From positions 1-8,597 of the forward strand of contig CANCXY010000143.1 of NCBI GenBank assembly GCA_947381875.1: 8,597 nucleotides of DNA. The letters are read 5' to 3'. The stretch is from an uncultured Clostridia bacterium (GTDB taxonomy: Bacteria; Bacillota; Clostridia; Oscillospirales; Ruminococcaceae). The notes below the pieces were generated by a model, which worked only from the letters and a program-made list of their open reading frames with translations, was not told the DNA's origin and did no database searches. The position numbers and the translations under genes were made by a program. Positions 1 through 6,076 of this stretch are shown here, piece by piece (the stretch's first letter is position 1; every line of letters starts with the position of its first letter).

Positions 1-117
1 GGGCGGGCGTATTTGTTTGGGGGGGGGGGGGGGGTTGGCCTCGGGGGGGCGGCCGGGGGGGGCGGCGCCCGCCCCCCCCCCCCCCCCGCGGGTCCGGGCG
101 GCAGCCCGGCGGGGTCC
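1..117. other. Low-complexity G/C homopolymer tract, likely contig-end artefact
   Basis: This stretch contains a run of 16 G (19-34), further runs of 7 and 8 G, and a run of 16 C (72-87), with almost no A or T. Nothing in it resembles the normal coding or intergenic sequence that begins near 120. Roughly symmetric G-run then C-run order suggests either a failed read end (poly-G) or a fold-back join. Reading frames through it encode only Gly/Pro/Ala repeats and should not be annotated as genes. I cannot exclude a genuine GC-rich repeat. Confidence 0.6.
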
Positions 118-130
118 AGGGGTACGTTTC

Positions 131-160
131 TTCAGAAAATTTTAGGAATCCTGTTACAAT
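131..160 (+). promoter_or_regulatory. Candidate promoter of the amidase gene
   Basis: An extended -10 is visible: TG at 152-153 followed by TACAAT at 155-160. A weak -35 (TTCAGA, 131-136) lies 18 bp upstream. Transcription would start near 167, leaving a leader of about 60 bases before the start codon at 227. The -35 matches consensus at only four positions, so the call rests mainly on the extended -10. Confidence 0.4.
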
Positions 161-226
161 TTGGAGACAAGCGGGTGGTAAAATCGTATATATCATAAAA
201 ACCCCAAGGGAAGAAGTGAAAGCCCC

Positions 227-1207
227 ATGCAAAACAATTATATGTCTGTTACCTTCGGCGGCGCGGCCGAATATCCCGCGCCCCCTGCCCGACGGGCCGC
301 GCCGCCTCAGACGGCCCCGCAGAGGCGCGGCAGGGTGTCCCCGGCCTACAGCGCCCCACCCCCGCGCCAGACACGCGCCGCCCGCGCCGCTGCCCGCAAA
401 CGCAAGCGCCGGGCACACCGGCTGCGCCTGATGCTCCTGCTTTCCCTGGCGATCCTGATCCCGATCACCCTTTCCGCATACCGCCGCCGTCCGAAAGACC
501 CCCGCCTGCCGGACGCGCCCGCCGAGGGTATGTCCGCCGCGCTCATCCCGGAGAGCGGCCCGCCCTACACCATCGCCATCGACGCGGGGCACGGCGGTAC
601 GGACGTGGGTGCGCAGGGGTTCCTGAACGAGAGCGCCATGACGGAAACGGCCATCGGGTATCTGGAACAGCTTTTGACACAGGACGAAAACTACACGCCT
701 GTGCGCACACACCCCTACGATACATTCACCGAAAACACTGATCGCGCCGAAACCTCAAACCACGCGGGGGCGGCGCTGCTGCTCTCGGTACATGGGAACT
801 CGAACCCCTACAGCGACAAAACGACGGGCTTTGAATGCTATGCCCAGCCCCCCGGACGCAAATACCACGACGCCTCCCTCTATTTTGCCCATCTGATCGC
901 CCAGCGCATGGGCGAAACAGGCCAGCGCCTGCGTGGCGAGGCGGGTGTGCGTTACATCTACTATGTGGGCGACGACGCCACAGGCTATGAAAAACAGGTG
1001 ATAGAAGAAAGCGACACCACCATTCGGGAAGAACAGACGTTCGGCATTCTGGAAAAGACCGCCTGCCCGGCAGTCCTCGCCGAACAATGCTTCGTCACCA
1101 GCGCCGCCGACATAGAAGCATGGGGTACCGACGCCGGATGCCAGCGCGCCGCACGCCTCTACTATGAGGCCATCTGCGCCTATTTCGGCACACAGCCGTC
1201 TGCTTGA
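227..1207 (+). CDS. N-acetylmuramoyl-L-alanine amidase (Amidase_3), membrane-anchored
   Basis: Zinc-dependent peptidoglycan hydrolase that would cut the amide bond between N-acetylmuramic acid and L-alanine of the stem peptide. The 326-residue protein starts with a Pro/Arg/Ala-rich, strongly basic cytoplasmic segment (about 15-66), then one hydrophobic helix (about 67-84) that fits a signal anchor, so the catalytic domain (about 114-322) would face the wall. Family motifs are present: IDAGHGG with zinc ligand H122, a following acidic ligand (E135 best fits the spacing), SVHGN with H189, and AVLAEQCFVT with catalytic E286. There are no SPOR, SH3 or LysM wall-binding repeats. The start is uncertain: an AAGGGAAG sequence lies 14-21 bases upstream, rather far, and a second ATG is at codon 6. 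The gene is single, with hairpins immediately after the stop. The family assignment is firm; which physiological amidase it is (sporulation, division or growth) cannot be read from sequence. Confidence 0.93.
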   Translation: MQNNYMSVTFGGAAEYPAPPARRAAPPQTAPQRRGRVSPAYSAPPPRQTRAARAAARKRKRRAHRLRLMLLLSLAILIPITLSAYRRRPKDPRLPDAPAEGMSAALIPESGPPYTIAIDAGHGGTDVGAQGFLNESAMTETAIGYLEQLLTQDENYTPVRTHPYDTFTENTDRAETSNHAGAALLLSVHGNSNPYSDKTTGFECYAQPPGRKYHDASLYFAHLIAQRMGETGQRLRGEAGVRYIYYVGDDATGYEKQVIEESDTTIREEQTFGILEKTACPAVLAEQCFVTSAADIEAWGTDAGCQRAARLYYEAICAYFGTQPSA

Positions 1208-1214
1208 CGCCTGC

Positions 1215-1325
1215 CCAAAGGGCGCTGCCCTTTGGAATCCTGCCAGAGGCTCTGCCTCTGGACTCCGCCAAAGGGGGCAAGCCCCCTTTGGAAACCCATC
1301 TCGCGCGGCAATTTCATTGCCGCGC
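1215..1325 (+). repeat. Intergenic repeat made of four successive hairpins (copy 1)
   Basis: Four near-perfect inverted repeats follow each other seven bases after the amidase stop codon: 1215-1235 (CCAAAGGGC, 3-nt loop), 1243-1261 (CCAGAGGC, 3-nt loop), 1268-1291 (CCAAAGGGGGC arms) and 1303-1325 (GCGCGGCAAT, loop TTC). The third and fourth hairpins with their flanks (to about 1331) recur in inverted orientation at the right end of the window, with about four differences over some 57 bases. Two of those differences are a compensatory pair in the fourth stem. No T-tract follows the hairpins, so they are not classic terminators, although they could stabilise the mRNA 3' end. Translation of this repeat in any frame gives spurious Gly/Pro/Leu/Arg-rich open frames. 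Confidence 0.85.
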
Positions 1326-1386
1326 ACCCAATTTGATATTGTGACGGCAGGGCATATGCACCTTGGCTGCCTATTATTTTATGTTC

Positions 1387-1403
1387 AGAAAGGGGTCCTT
1401 TCT
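1387..1403 (+). promoter_or_regulatory. Ribosome binding site inside a small hairpin
   Basis: AGAAAGG (1387-1393) and CCTTTCT (1397-1403) are perfect inverted repeats around a 3-nt loop. The segment AAAGGGG (1389-1395) is the ribosome binding site for the ATG at 1406, ten bases downstream. The 7-bp stem therefore covers the site and could lower translation initiation. Whether this is regulatory or fortuitous is unknown. Confidence 0.45.
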
Positions 1404-1405
1404 CT

Positions 1406-2581
1406 ATGCGGAAACAAATCAGGGATATCATCAGACGGGCTTTGCCCCTCATTCTGGCGGCGGCACTGCTGGTGGGGTGCGCGACGGAAAGTGCCCCGCC
1501 CGGCAGCGCTTCCATCGCCCCGCTGGCGGCCTCGGACAGCCCGTCAGCAAGCACCAGCCAAAGCGTACCCGAAAATTCCAACAGCCCGGAAAGCGCACCG
1601 GAACCACCTGCGCCCGCGTTTGTGATGCCCGAAGGGATGCACTGGGCCGTGGAGCCGGCCCTCGAACTGGATAACCTCGCACCCGTGACCCGTTTTCGCG
1701 GTGATGGGGCGCAGTATTACAACTCGATCGGCATGATCACCGACGACGGGCTGAGCGAAGCCAGCAAAGACGGCCTGTACGGTCTGCTTGACCATGACGG
1801 CAACTGGGTCGCGCCCTGCGAATTTGACTCCATCCTCTGCGGGTTTGAAGGGAAATACGCCCTGGATCAGAACCTGGCAGATGCCCCCGCCCGCTCCTTT
1901 ATCTTTGATGAAAATCACGCCCTGCGCGAGGTTTCCCCGGATGAAACAAACCCCGACGGATCCGGCGTACTTGTCCGCATCACAGGCACTCACACCAATA
2001 ACATCCCGTGCTGGGTCGCAAAAGACCAAACGATCGCCCTCTTTAATGATGCCAGTGTCTTTCCGCCCTATTCCTGGGATGAACCGCTGAACTATCCAGT
2101 CTGCGCCCTCTATATGGCTGAAACCGAAGGGCGGCAGTACGATACAATCAACGGCAAAAATTATTACGAGTGGATTCCCGACTTTAACGCCCTGCAATGG
2201 GTCCTCTACGACGGCAGCGGCTCCGTCACACAGGAGCTGTATGAAAGCATCGGTTGTGTCGCCGAAGGAATCGTCCCCGCGAAAAAAGACGGCAAATACG
2301 GCTATTTGGACATAAAGGGTAATATCGTTTTCCCGTTTGAATACGACGGCAGCCTCACATACCTTTCTGACACCGGCGAGGTACAGCACAGCGGCTGCAT
2401 GAACGCCACCGAAGGGACGGTAGTGCTGTATAAAGACGGCGCGTATGCGCTCTATACCGTCTCCGGCGAGGAGGTCATCCCCTTTGGCGTTTTTGAACAG
2501 CTTCTCAGTGTTCATCAAGGGCGGCTCTGGGCGAAAGCGGACGGCAAATGGGGTGTGCTGGAACTGGAACAGGGCGCGTGA
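1406..2581 (+). CDS. Lipoprotein with WG (beta) repeats
   Basis: A 391-residue predicted lipoprotein. Residues 1-25 are a lipoprotein signal peptide: basic start, hydrophobic core, and lipobox LVGC with the lipidated Cys at 25. A Ser/Pro/Ala/Glu-rich linker (about 26-72) would tether the domain away from the membrane. The body carries WG-repeat units of the form DGxYGxxDxxGNxVxPxEFD: clear at about 121-142 and 293-314, degenerate at about 343-362, and a last DGKWGVLEL at 379-387. The family is common in Firmicutes and Bacteroidetes as surface or periplasmic proteins, without a known enzymatic activity. The start is supported by AAAGGGG ten bases upstream. It follows the amidase in the same direction but 198 bases away, past the hairpin repeat, so cotranscription is doubtful; a TATTAT sequence at 1372-1377 may be a local -10. 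The function is unassigned beyond a likely extracytoplasmic scaffold or binding role. Confidence 0.88.
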   Translation: MRKQIRDIIRRALPLILAAALLVGCATESAPPGSASIAPLAASDSPSASTSQSVPENSNSPESAPEPPAPAFVMPEGMHWAVEPALELDNLAPVTRFRGDGAQYYNSIGMITDDGLSEASKDGLYGLLDHDGNWVAPCEFDSILCGFEGKYALDQNLADAPARSFIFDENHALREVSPDETNPDGSGVLVRITGTHTNNIPCWVAKDQTIALFNDASVFPPYSWDEPLNYPVCALYMAETEGRQYDTINGKNYYEWIPDFNALQWVLYDGSGSVTQELYESIGCVAEGIVPAKKDGKYGYLDIKGNIVFPFEYDGSLTYLSDTGEVQHSGCMNATEGTVVLYKDGAYALYTVSGEEVIPFGVFEQLLSVHQGRLWAKADGKWGVLELEQGA

Positions 2582-2613
2582 TGCACCATCCCTTTGCTAT
2601 CCCATTTACCAAA

Positions 2614-2661
2614 ATATCCCCCTGCCTTTTCCCGCAAAAAGACAGGGGGATATACTTTTTT
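2614..2661. terminator. Bidirectional intrinsic terminator between convergent genes
   Basis: An 11-bp perfect stem (2614-2624 with 2643-2653, ATATCCCCCTG arm) continues, after one mismatch, with CTTTT/AAAAG. On the + strand it is followed by six T (2656-2661), ending the WG-lipoprotein transcript. On the minus strand it is followed by TTTTGG, suitable for ending the EamA transporter transcript, whose stop is at 2665. Confidence 0.85.
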
Positions 2662-2664
2662 ACG

Positions 2665-3558
2665 TCACTCCATCCCCAGGATAGCAATACCCACCGCCGC
2701 CATCGCGATCACGCCATACTGCGCCTTGCTCAGCTTCTCTTTCAGGAACAGTCGGCTCCACAGCACCGATGCCACACAGTAAGAGGAGATCATCGGCGCA
2801 GCCACAATGGCATTGGCCCCGATTGCGTATACATAGGCGAACTGCCCCGCCGTCTCACACAGCGCGGCCACCAGTTTCGGCGTCTCGCGCGGAACCTGAA
2901 TCTTCTGTTTGCGGATAACCACCACATAGATGAACGCCACGATTCCCATCATCAGGAATGTCAGCTCATAGGCAATGTTCGCCTGTTCTTCCGCAATCAC
3001 GGTATCTAACAGCAGCGCGTCGGCGAAAGTGCCCAGGCCATCAATCAGGCAGTAGAGGATCGGGAAAAGGATTGCCAACAGACCGCGCGTGTATTTTTTA
3101 TCGGCCTGCTCGCCGCTCGCCTCGCGCAAAGCGTCGTCCTGCTTCTTTTCGATAAAGGAAAGCGCGAATACGCCGCCGCAGATAAGCGCCACCGCAAAGA
3201 GCTGTAAACCCGTCATGCGCTCGTTCAGGAAGAAAAAGCACAACAGCGCGGCCACCGCTCCCGAAGAATTGCAGATGGGTGAGGAGACCGAAAGCTCGAT
3301 ATACCGAAGCCCCGCATAGCCAAGGATCATCGACAAAATGTACATGGCAGAGGCGGGCAAATAAGTGATAATATCCTGCAAATGGAACGGCGTGCCCGTC
3401 ACAATCATAAACAGCGCGTGCAGGCCCATCACCAATCCCACGGCCATCACCATTTTCCAATGGCTGTAAATATCATCTTGTTTGGAGCCGATTTTGGAAA
3501 ACAGGTCCGATCCGCTCCAAAATAGGATCGCAATGAGAGAGAGAAAAAACCACATCAT
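2665..3558 (-). CDS. EamA/DMT-superfamily transporter
   Basis: A predicted inner-membrane drug/metabolite-type permease. With the start at 3558 it has 297 residues, the usual size of the family. Ten hydrophobic helices are visible in two five-helix halves, and each half ends its fourth helix with the typical short charged turn: FLNERMTGLQ in the first half and FLKEKLSKAQ in the second, the EamA duplicated-domain signature. A charged cytoplasmic loop rich in Lys, Asp and Glu separates the halves. I chose the ATG at 3558 because GGAAAGGGG lies about 11 bases upstream and the first hydrophobic helix begins immediately; an open frame extends 16 codons further upstream (to 3606) but has no ribosome binding site. 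It lies 87 bases downstream of the HD-domain gene on the same strand and may be cotranscribed with it. The substrate (amino acid, nucleoside, sugar or other metabolite) cannot be inferred. Confidence 0.88.
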   Translation of the reverse strand: MMWFFLSLIAILFWSGSDLFSKIGSKQDDIYSHWKMVMAVGLVMGLHALFMIVTGTPFHLQDIITYLPASAMYILSMILGYAGLRYIELSVSSPICNSSGAVAALLCFFFLNERMTGLQLFAVALICGGVFALSFIEKKQDDALREASGEQADKKYTRGLLAILFPILYCLIDGLGTFADALLLDTVIAEEQANIAYELTFLMMGIVAFIYVVVIRKQKIQVPRETPKLVAALCETAGQFAYVYAIGANAIVAAPMISSYCVASVLWSRLFLKEKLSKAQYGVIAMAAVGIAILGME

Positions 3559-3604
3559 AAAACAAAATGCCCCTTTCCGGCAAAAATACATACAGGCGGC
3601 AGAC

Positions 3605-3630
3605 ACAGGGGCGGCTTGACCTGCCCCTGT
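3605..3630 (-). other. Hairpin between the HD gene and the transporter gene
   Basis: ACAGGGGC (3605-3612) and GCCCCTGT (3623-3630) form a perfect 8-bp stem around a 10-nt loop, 16 bases after the HD gene stop. In the transcribed (minus) direction no T-run follows directly; the nearest is a T5 about 15 bases on. It could be a weak terminator or an mRNA-processing or stability element that lowers transporter expression relative to the HD gene. Confidence 0.4.
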
Positions 3631-3645
3631 CCGCGTACCGCGCCT

Positions 3646-4323
3646 TTATTGCACAGCCTTATCCAATTCGTCTTTACCGCTTTGATACAGCGCGCTTACC
3701 TCCCGATAAAGGCTGTTATAGAAATCCACCGCGGCCTGCCGCCTTTCGAGCGCGATCTCCGCGGCGCGTTTTGTATAAAACTTTCCATATAAATTTTCCA
3801 GCTTGTACTTGTATTCCTGAAAAAACGAGGGAGCTTCGTCCCCGTCCCCATCCGATACCGTCCCATCTGTCCGCAGGGAATACAGCGGTTCGCCGACGAT
3901 GCCTTTATACAGCAGTGTCCGCGCGATACCCACCGCGCCCGCCACGTCCAGCTTGTCCGCGTCAAACAGGATCTTGGCCTCCATGCTCTGGGGCGGGCTT
4001 CGCTTCCTGTACCGGTGTGTTTCAATGCAGTGGCGCACCTGCCGGGCGTAATCCTCGGAAAATCCCTGCTGCACTAAGAACTGGTACGCCTTCTCCCCGC
4101 CGACCATCGCGTGGCACACGGCGGGATTTTCAAACTGCTCCCTGCGCCCGATGTCATGCAGCAGGCAAGCGGCAATCAGGACATCGAGATCAACAGGCAT
4201 TTCCGTCTTGGCGATTGCCAGCGCCTGATACAGCACACGGCGGACATGCTCTCTGTCGTGCGCCGTGTCCCCCATGCAAGCGTGCATATAGTTTTCTATC
4301 AAAGCATAGGTTTTCCGATCCAT
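3646..4323 (-). CDS. HD-domain metal-dependent phosphohydrolase
   Basis: A 225-residue cytoplasmic protein of the HD superfamily (YedJ-like, COG1418 type). The metal-binding motif is complete: an AHDREHVRRV segment near the N-terminus with H26 as probable first ligand, LLHDIGR with the H56-D57 doublet, H71, H98 and H103, and DADKLD with D121/D123. The C-terminal part (about 165-215) is a charged helical segment that fits the family. These proteins hydrolyse phosphate esters, often of nucleotides, but the substrate of this branch is not known. The start is well supported by GGGAGGAGG eight bases upstream. A promoter with an extended -10 lies at 4361-4390, and the EamA transporter gene follows on the same strand. 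No residue of the catalytic set appears missing, so the enzyme is probably active. Confidence 0.9.
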   Translation of the reverse strand: MDRKTYALIENYMHACMGDTAHDREHVRRVLYQALAIAKTEMPVDLDVLIAACLLHDIGRREQFENPAVCHAMVGGEKAYQFLVQQGFSEDYARQVRHCIETHRYRKRSPPQSMEAKILFDADKLDVAGAVGIARTLLYKGIVGEPLYSLRTDGTVSDGDGDEAPSFFQEYKYKLENLYGKFYTKRAAEIALERRQAAVDFYNSLYREVSALYQSGKDELDKAVQ

Positions 4324-4360
4324 CTCGCAAGCCTCCTCCCGGCAGAATAACGACCGCTCT

Positions 4361-4390
4361 ATTGTACCACGCGCGGGCGGCAGTGCGCAA
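4361..4390 (-). promoter_or_regulatory. Promoter of the HD-domain gene
   Basis: On the minus strand an extended -10, TGG then TACAAT (4361-4366), is preceded at 18 bp by TTGCGC (4385-4390) as a weak -35. Transcription would start near 4354, giving a 30-base leader that contains the GGGAGGAGG ribosome binding site. The extended -10 compensates for the poor -35. Confidence 0.55.
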
Positions 4391-4403
4391 GAGGGGGAGG
4401 GCT

Positions 4404-4469
4404 ATGTTTTTGTTTTTTGTGGTGATGGCTATCCTGTACATTACATTGTATCTGCAATGTACGGGATAG
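4404..4469 (+). CDS. Possible 21-residue hydrophobic micropeptide
   Basis: A very short open frame starting at ATG 4404 encodes one uninterrupted hydrophobic stretch (MFLFFVVMAILYITLYL) with a short polar tail (QCTG), exactly the length of a membrane helix. A purine-rich ribosome binding site, GAGGGGGAGGG (4391-4401), sits just upstream; its GGAGG core is only three bases from the ATG, closer than ideal. The stop codon lies within the stem of an intrinsic terminator (4429-4475), so gene and terminator would be one compact transcript. Size and composition recall type I toxin or small membrane-regulator peptides, but I recognise no family. It is opposite to a possible gene remnant on the minus strand and 80 bases upstream of the divergent HD gene. 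No good + strand promoter is visible. A chance open frame remains quite possible. Confidence 0.3.
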   Translation: MFLFFVVMAILYITLYLQCTG

Positions 4470-4475
4470 ATTTTT
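4429..4475 (+). terminator. Intrinsic terminator, + strand
   Basis: A 14-bp stem with one G-T wobble (4429-4442 with 4456-4469, arm including TATCC and GTACATT) encloses a 13-nt loop and is followed after one A by five T (4471-4475). On the minus strand no T-run follows, so it is directional for + strand transcription. No conventional + gene precedes it, so it implies a short transcript from the 4324-4428 interval or antisense transcription over the HD gene. Confidence 0.6.
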
Positions 4476-4611
4476 CAAAGCTATGGTTATCTAATATACG
4501 TTCTTCTATCACTTTCAGATAATCAAAGCGATTCCCGATTTTGAGATCAGCGCCTTTGGCTGTCTGGGCGTAATCATGCTTTTTCTGAGCAATAAAATAT
4601 AGTAAAATAAC
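4441..4611 (-). pseudogene. Possible C-terminal remnant of an unidentified gene
   Basis: An open minus-strand frame of about 56 codons ending at a TAA (4441-4443) reads like genuine protein: it has balanced codon use and an amphipathic, charged composition (segments such as RFDYLKVIEERILDNHSFEKS). No plausible start exists downstream of the terminator hairpin at 4615-4649; the only upstream ATG lies inside that hairpin and has no ribosome binding site. It could therefore be the tail of a gene whose 5' part was lost. Its last codons coincide with the + strand terminator stem, so either reading may be accidental. I do not recognise the family. Confidence 0.3.
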
Positions 4612-4614
4612 TTT

Positions 4615-4653
4615 TGCCGCCCCGCGCGTAGAGTCAGCGCGGGGCGGCATTTT
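4615..4653. terminator. GC-rich terminator hairpin downstream of the AraC-type gene
   Basis: A perfect 13-bp stem (4615-4627 with 4637-4649, TGCCGCCCCGCGC arm) with a 9-nt loop. On the + strand it is followed by TTTT (4650-4653); on the minus strand, where the AraC-type gene ends at 4700, it is followed by AAAAGTTATTTT. Stem strength and position 50 bases after the regulator's stop make it the probable terminator of that gene, although its T-tract on that strand is imperfect. Confidence 0.65.
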
Positions 4654-4699
4654 ACTTATCCCTATTTTGTTATGAGATCCCGGAACCGGATATGCTGCC

Positions 4700-5575
4700 C
4701 TATTTGCTTACAACAGGCATCCAGATTTCCCATGTATACCCTTTGGCGGTCACATTCCCTGCCGGGAACACCTCCAGATTGGGCGCTGACTCATCCCGGC
4801 GATATTGGCTTGCCGGAAACCATTCCGTCATAATCCGGGTATATGCGGCGGGCACATAGTCCGCTCCTGTGGGGGATGTGATGGGGAATACTGCCCATGT
4901 AGCGGCGGGGATGGCGATGATGTCCATATTTTCCGGGCATGTCCCTTTGAACTGCGCGCCTATGACGGTTTTTGTCTTCCCCCCTTCTGACTGAAAATCA
5001 TAGGCCGCCACCTGCCACAAGGGCGCGGTGTAAAAACTGTCCTTTCCCCCGCCGTTCCACAGGCGGGGATCATATGCGTCCATAAATGCGCGCCACAGCG
5101 GCGTCAATGTATCGCCCGGCCTGCATTCCGCCTCATCATACCCAGACAAGCCGACGATCTGGAAGCTCTCCTTTTTTTCGATCCTGAAATCCATCGCAGT
5201 CACTCCTTGAATTGTTAGTAGAAAAGTGATCGCCGGATAGGTTTTCAAGGGGACGGGCCTCTTTCGGACATCCGAAGGCGTGACGCCGTGCAATTCCTTA
5301 AATGCCCTTGTAAACGTTGTCGGAGACTCGTAACCATATTTCAGAGCAATATCCACTATTTTACCGCTCCCATTCTGAAGGTCAAAAACTGCCTGCGACA
5401 ATCGGCGGCGGCGAATATACTCTGAAATTGACATGCCGGTCATAAAAGAGAAAATCCGCGAAAACTCATAAACAGAACAGCCAGCTATACGCGCAAGTGC
5501 TTCATACTGTATCGTCTCCGTCAGATTTTCCTCAATATACTTTACAACGTCATTCATCCCCTTGAGCCAATCCAT
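4700..5575 (-). CDS. AraC-family transcriptional regulator with GyrI-like effector domain
   Basis: A 291-residue DNA-binding regulator with the HTH domain at the N-terminus and the ligand-sensing domain at the C-terminus, the Rob/SoxS-like-plus-GyrI order common in Firmicutes. Residues about 8-106 hold the two AraC helix-turn-helix units: EALARIAGCSVYEFSRIF for the first and IVDIALKYGYESPTTFTRAF, followed by HGVTPSDVRK, for the second. Residues about 127-289 match the GyrI-like/AraC effector-binding fold, ending in a WEIWMPV strand as is typical; this fold often binds small hydrophobic or cationic compounds. The start at 5575 is supported by GGGAGGAGGG five bases upstream. A TATAAT box lies at 5599-5604. 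No transporter or enzyme gene adjoins it in the same operon, so the regulon is not evident. The family call is firm, the ligand unknown. Confidence 0.92.
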   Translation of the reverse strand: MDWLKGMNDVVKYIEENLTETIQYEALARIAGCSVYEFSRIFSFMTGMSISEYIRRRRLSQAVFDLQNGSGKIVDIALKYGYESPTTFTRAFKELHGVTPSDVRKRPVPLKTYPAITFLLTIQGVTAMDFRIEKKESFQIVGLSGYDEAECRPGDTLTPLWRAFMDAYDPRLWNGGGKDSFYTAPLWQVAAYDFQSEGGKTKTVIGAQFKGTCPENMDIIAIPAATWAVFPITSPTGADYVPAAYTRIMTEWFPASQYRRDESAPNLEVFPAGNVTAKGYTWEIWMPVVSK

Positions 5576-5598
5576 GCGATCCCTCCTCCCTGAAAATG

Positions 5599-5604
5599 AT
5601 TATA
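5599..5604 (-). promoter_or_regulatory. -10 box of the AraC-type regulator gene
   Basis: A consensus TATAAT on the minus strand lies 23 bases from the start codon, giving a leader of roughly 17 bases that holds only the ribosome binding site. At a 17-bp spacing the -35 region (GAGAAA) is poor, which would fit a promoter that depends on an activator or is self-regulated; that is inference. Confidence 0.5.
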
Positions 5605-5679
5605 CGCCTGCGATAGACGGATTTCTCTACATTTCCTGCACAATTTGGATAGGATGGAATGGAAAAAAGCCGGAGGCAC

Positions 5680-5814
5680 TTACAGGCCAATGTTTTCTTC
5701 TATCCGCTCATCTACTTTTTTCTTAGCTTTTTCAAGATCCTTGCAGTCATCCAGGAGCATACGAATCATTTTAATGATTTTGTCAAACTGTTTATCTGTC
5801 ATACTATCAACCAT
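5680..5814 (-). CDS. Small conserved-looking hypothetical protein, 44 residues
   Basis: A short gene on the minus strand: ATG at 5812-5814, TAA at 5680-5682. The product is highly charged and predicted helical throughout: MTDKQFDKIIKMIRMLL, then DDCKDLEKAKKKVDER, with no signal peptide or membrane segment. Leu/Ile/Met spacing suggests one long amphipathic helix or a short coiled coil, so a protein-binding role is plausible but unproven. Support for a real gene: ribosome binding site AGGAGAGG ending three bases before the ATG, a good promoter at 5911-5939, and coherent codon use. The next gene on the strand is the AraC-type regulator, which has its own -10 box. A second minus-strand frame (from an ATG at 5892-5894) ends at 5799, overlapping this start by 16 bases and possibly coupling translation. 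I know no function for it. Confidence 0.72.
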   Translation of the reverse strand: MVDSMTDKQFDKIIKMIRMLLDDCKDLEKAKKKVDERIEENIGL

Positions 5815-5910
5815 TTTCCTCTCCTCTTATATTCGGCAAGCCGCTCGCCCAGCCCACTCCTTCCGACGTTGTTTGATCTTTTCCTTACCGTCATATTCTT
5901 ATTGCTTTTC

Positions 5911-5939
5911 ATTATAGCACACATACGCATGCTGCACAA
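5911..5939 (-). promoter_or_regulatory. Promoter of the 44-residue protein gene
   Basis: On the minus strand TTGTGC (5934-5939) and a perfect TATAAT (5911-5916) are separated by 17 bp, with TGC immediately before the -10 (extended -10). Transcription would start near 5904, giving a leader of about 90 bases. The leader contains GGAAGGAG, a second ribosome-binding-like sequence upstream of the one used. Confidence 0.65.
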
Positions 5940-6076
5940 CGATAAAAACACACAGGCCGCGGGGATATCGGCAAGCGGGCGGCGGAACCGACATGCTTTG
6001 TTTTGGCATATAACAGGAACAGCGCCCCTTCTACAAAGAGGACGCCAGAACGCGCCGCCTCGTCTGCACTTTTGGC

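Noticed and set aside
1215..1325. CRISPR array or intrinsic terminator
   Set aside because: The four hairpins differ in sequence and have no regular repeat-spacer pattern; no T-tract follows them.
755..1327. Long minus-strand frame antisense to the amidase and through the hairpin repeat
   Set aside because: It overlaps a certain gene on the other strand, has no ribosome binding site and includes translated hairpin repeat sequence; a shadow frame.
1164..1625. Plus-strand frame spanning the hairpin repeat between amidase and lipoprotein
   Set aside because: Translated inverted repeats give a plausible-looking Gly/Pro/Leu-rich peptide, but it overlaps both flanking genes in the wrong frame.
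1544..2518. 325-codon minus-strand frame opposite the WG-repeat lipoprotein
   Set aside because: The sense-strand protein has a lipobox, WG repeats and a ribosome binding site; the antisense frame has none of these and follows the codon pattern of the sense gene.
3567..4469. 300-codon plus-strand frame opposite the HD-domain gene
   Set aside because: Arg/Pro-rich antisense shadow of a gene with complete HD motifs. Only its last 22 codons, from the ATG at 4404, were kept as a possible micro-ORF.
5917..6076. Extra gene between the lipoprotein and the 44-residue protein gene
   Set aside because: A frame is open on the minus strand, but it lacks a ribosome binding site and its upstream part lies before the promoter at 5911-5939; the interval looks non-coding.
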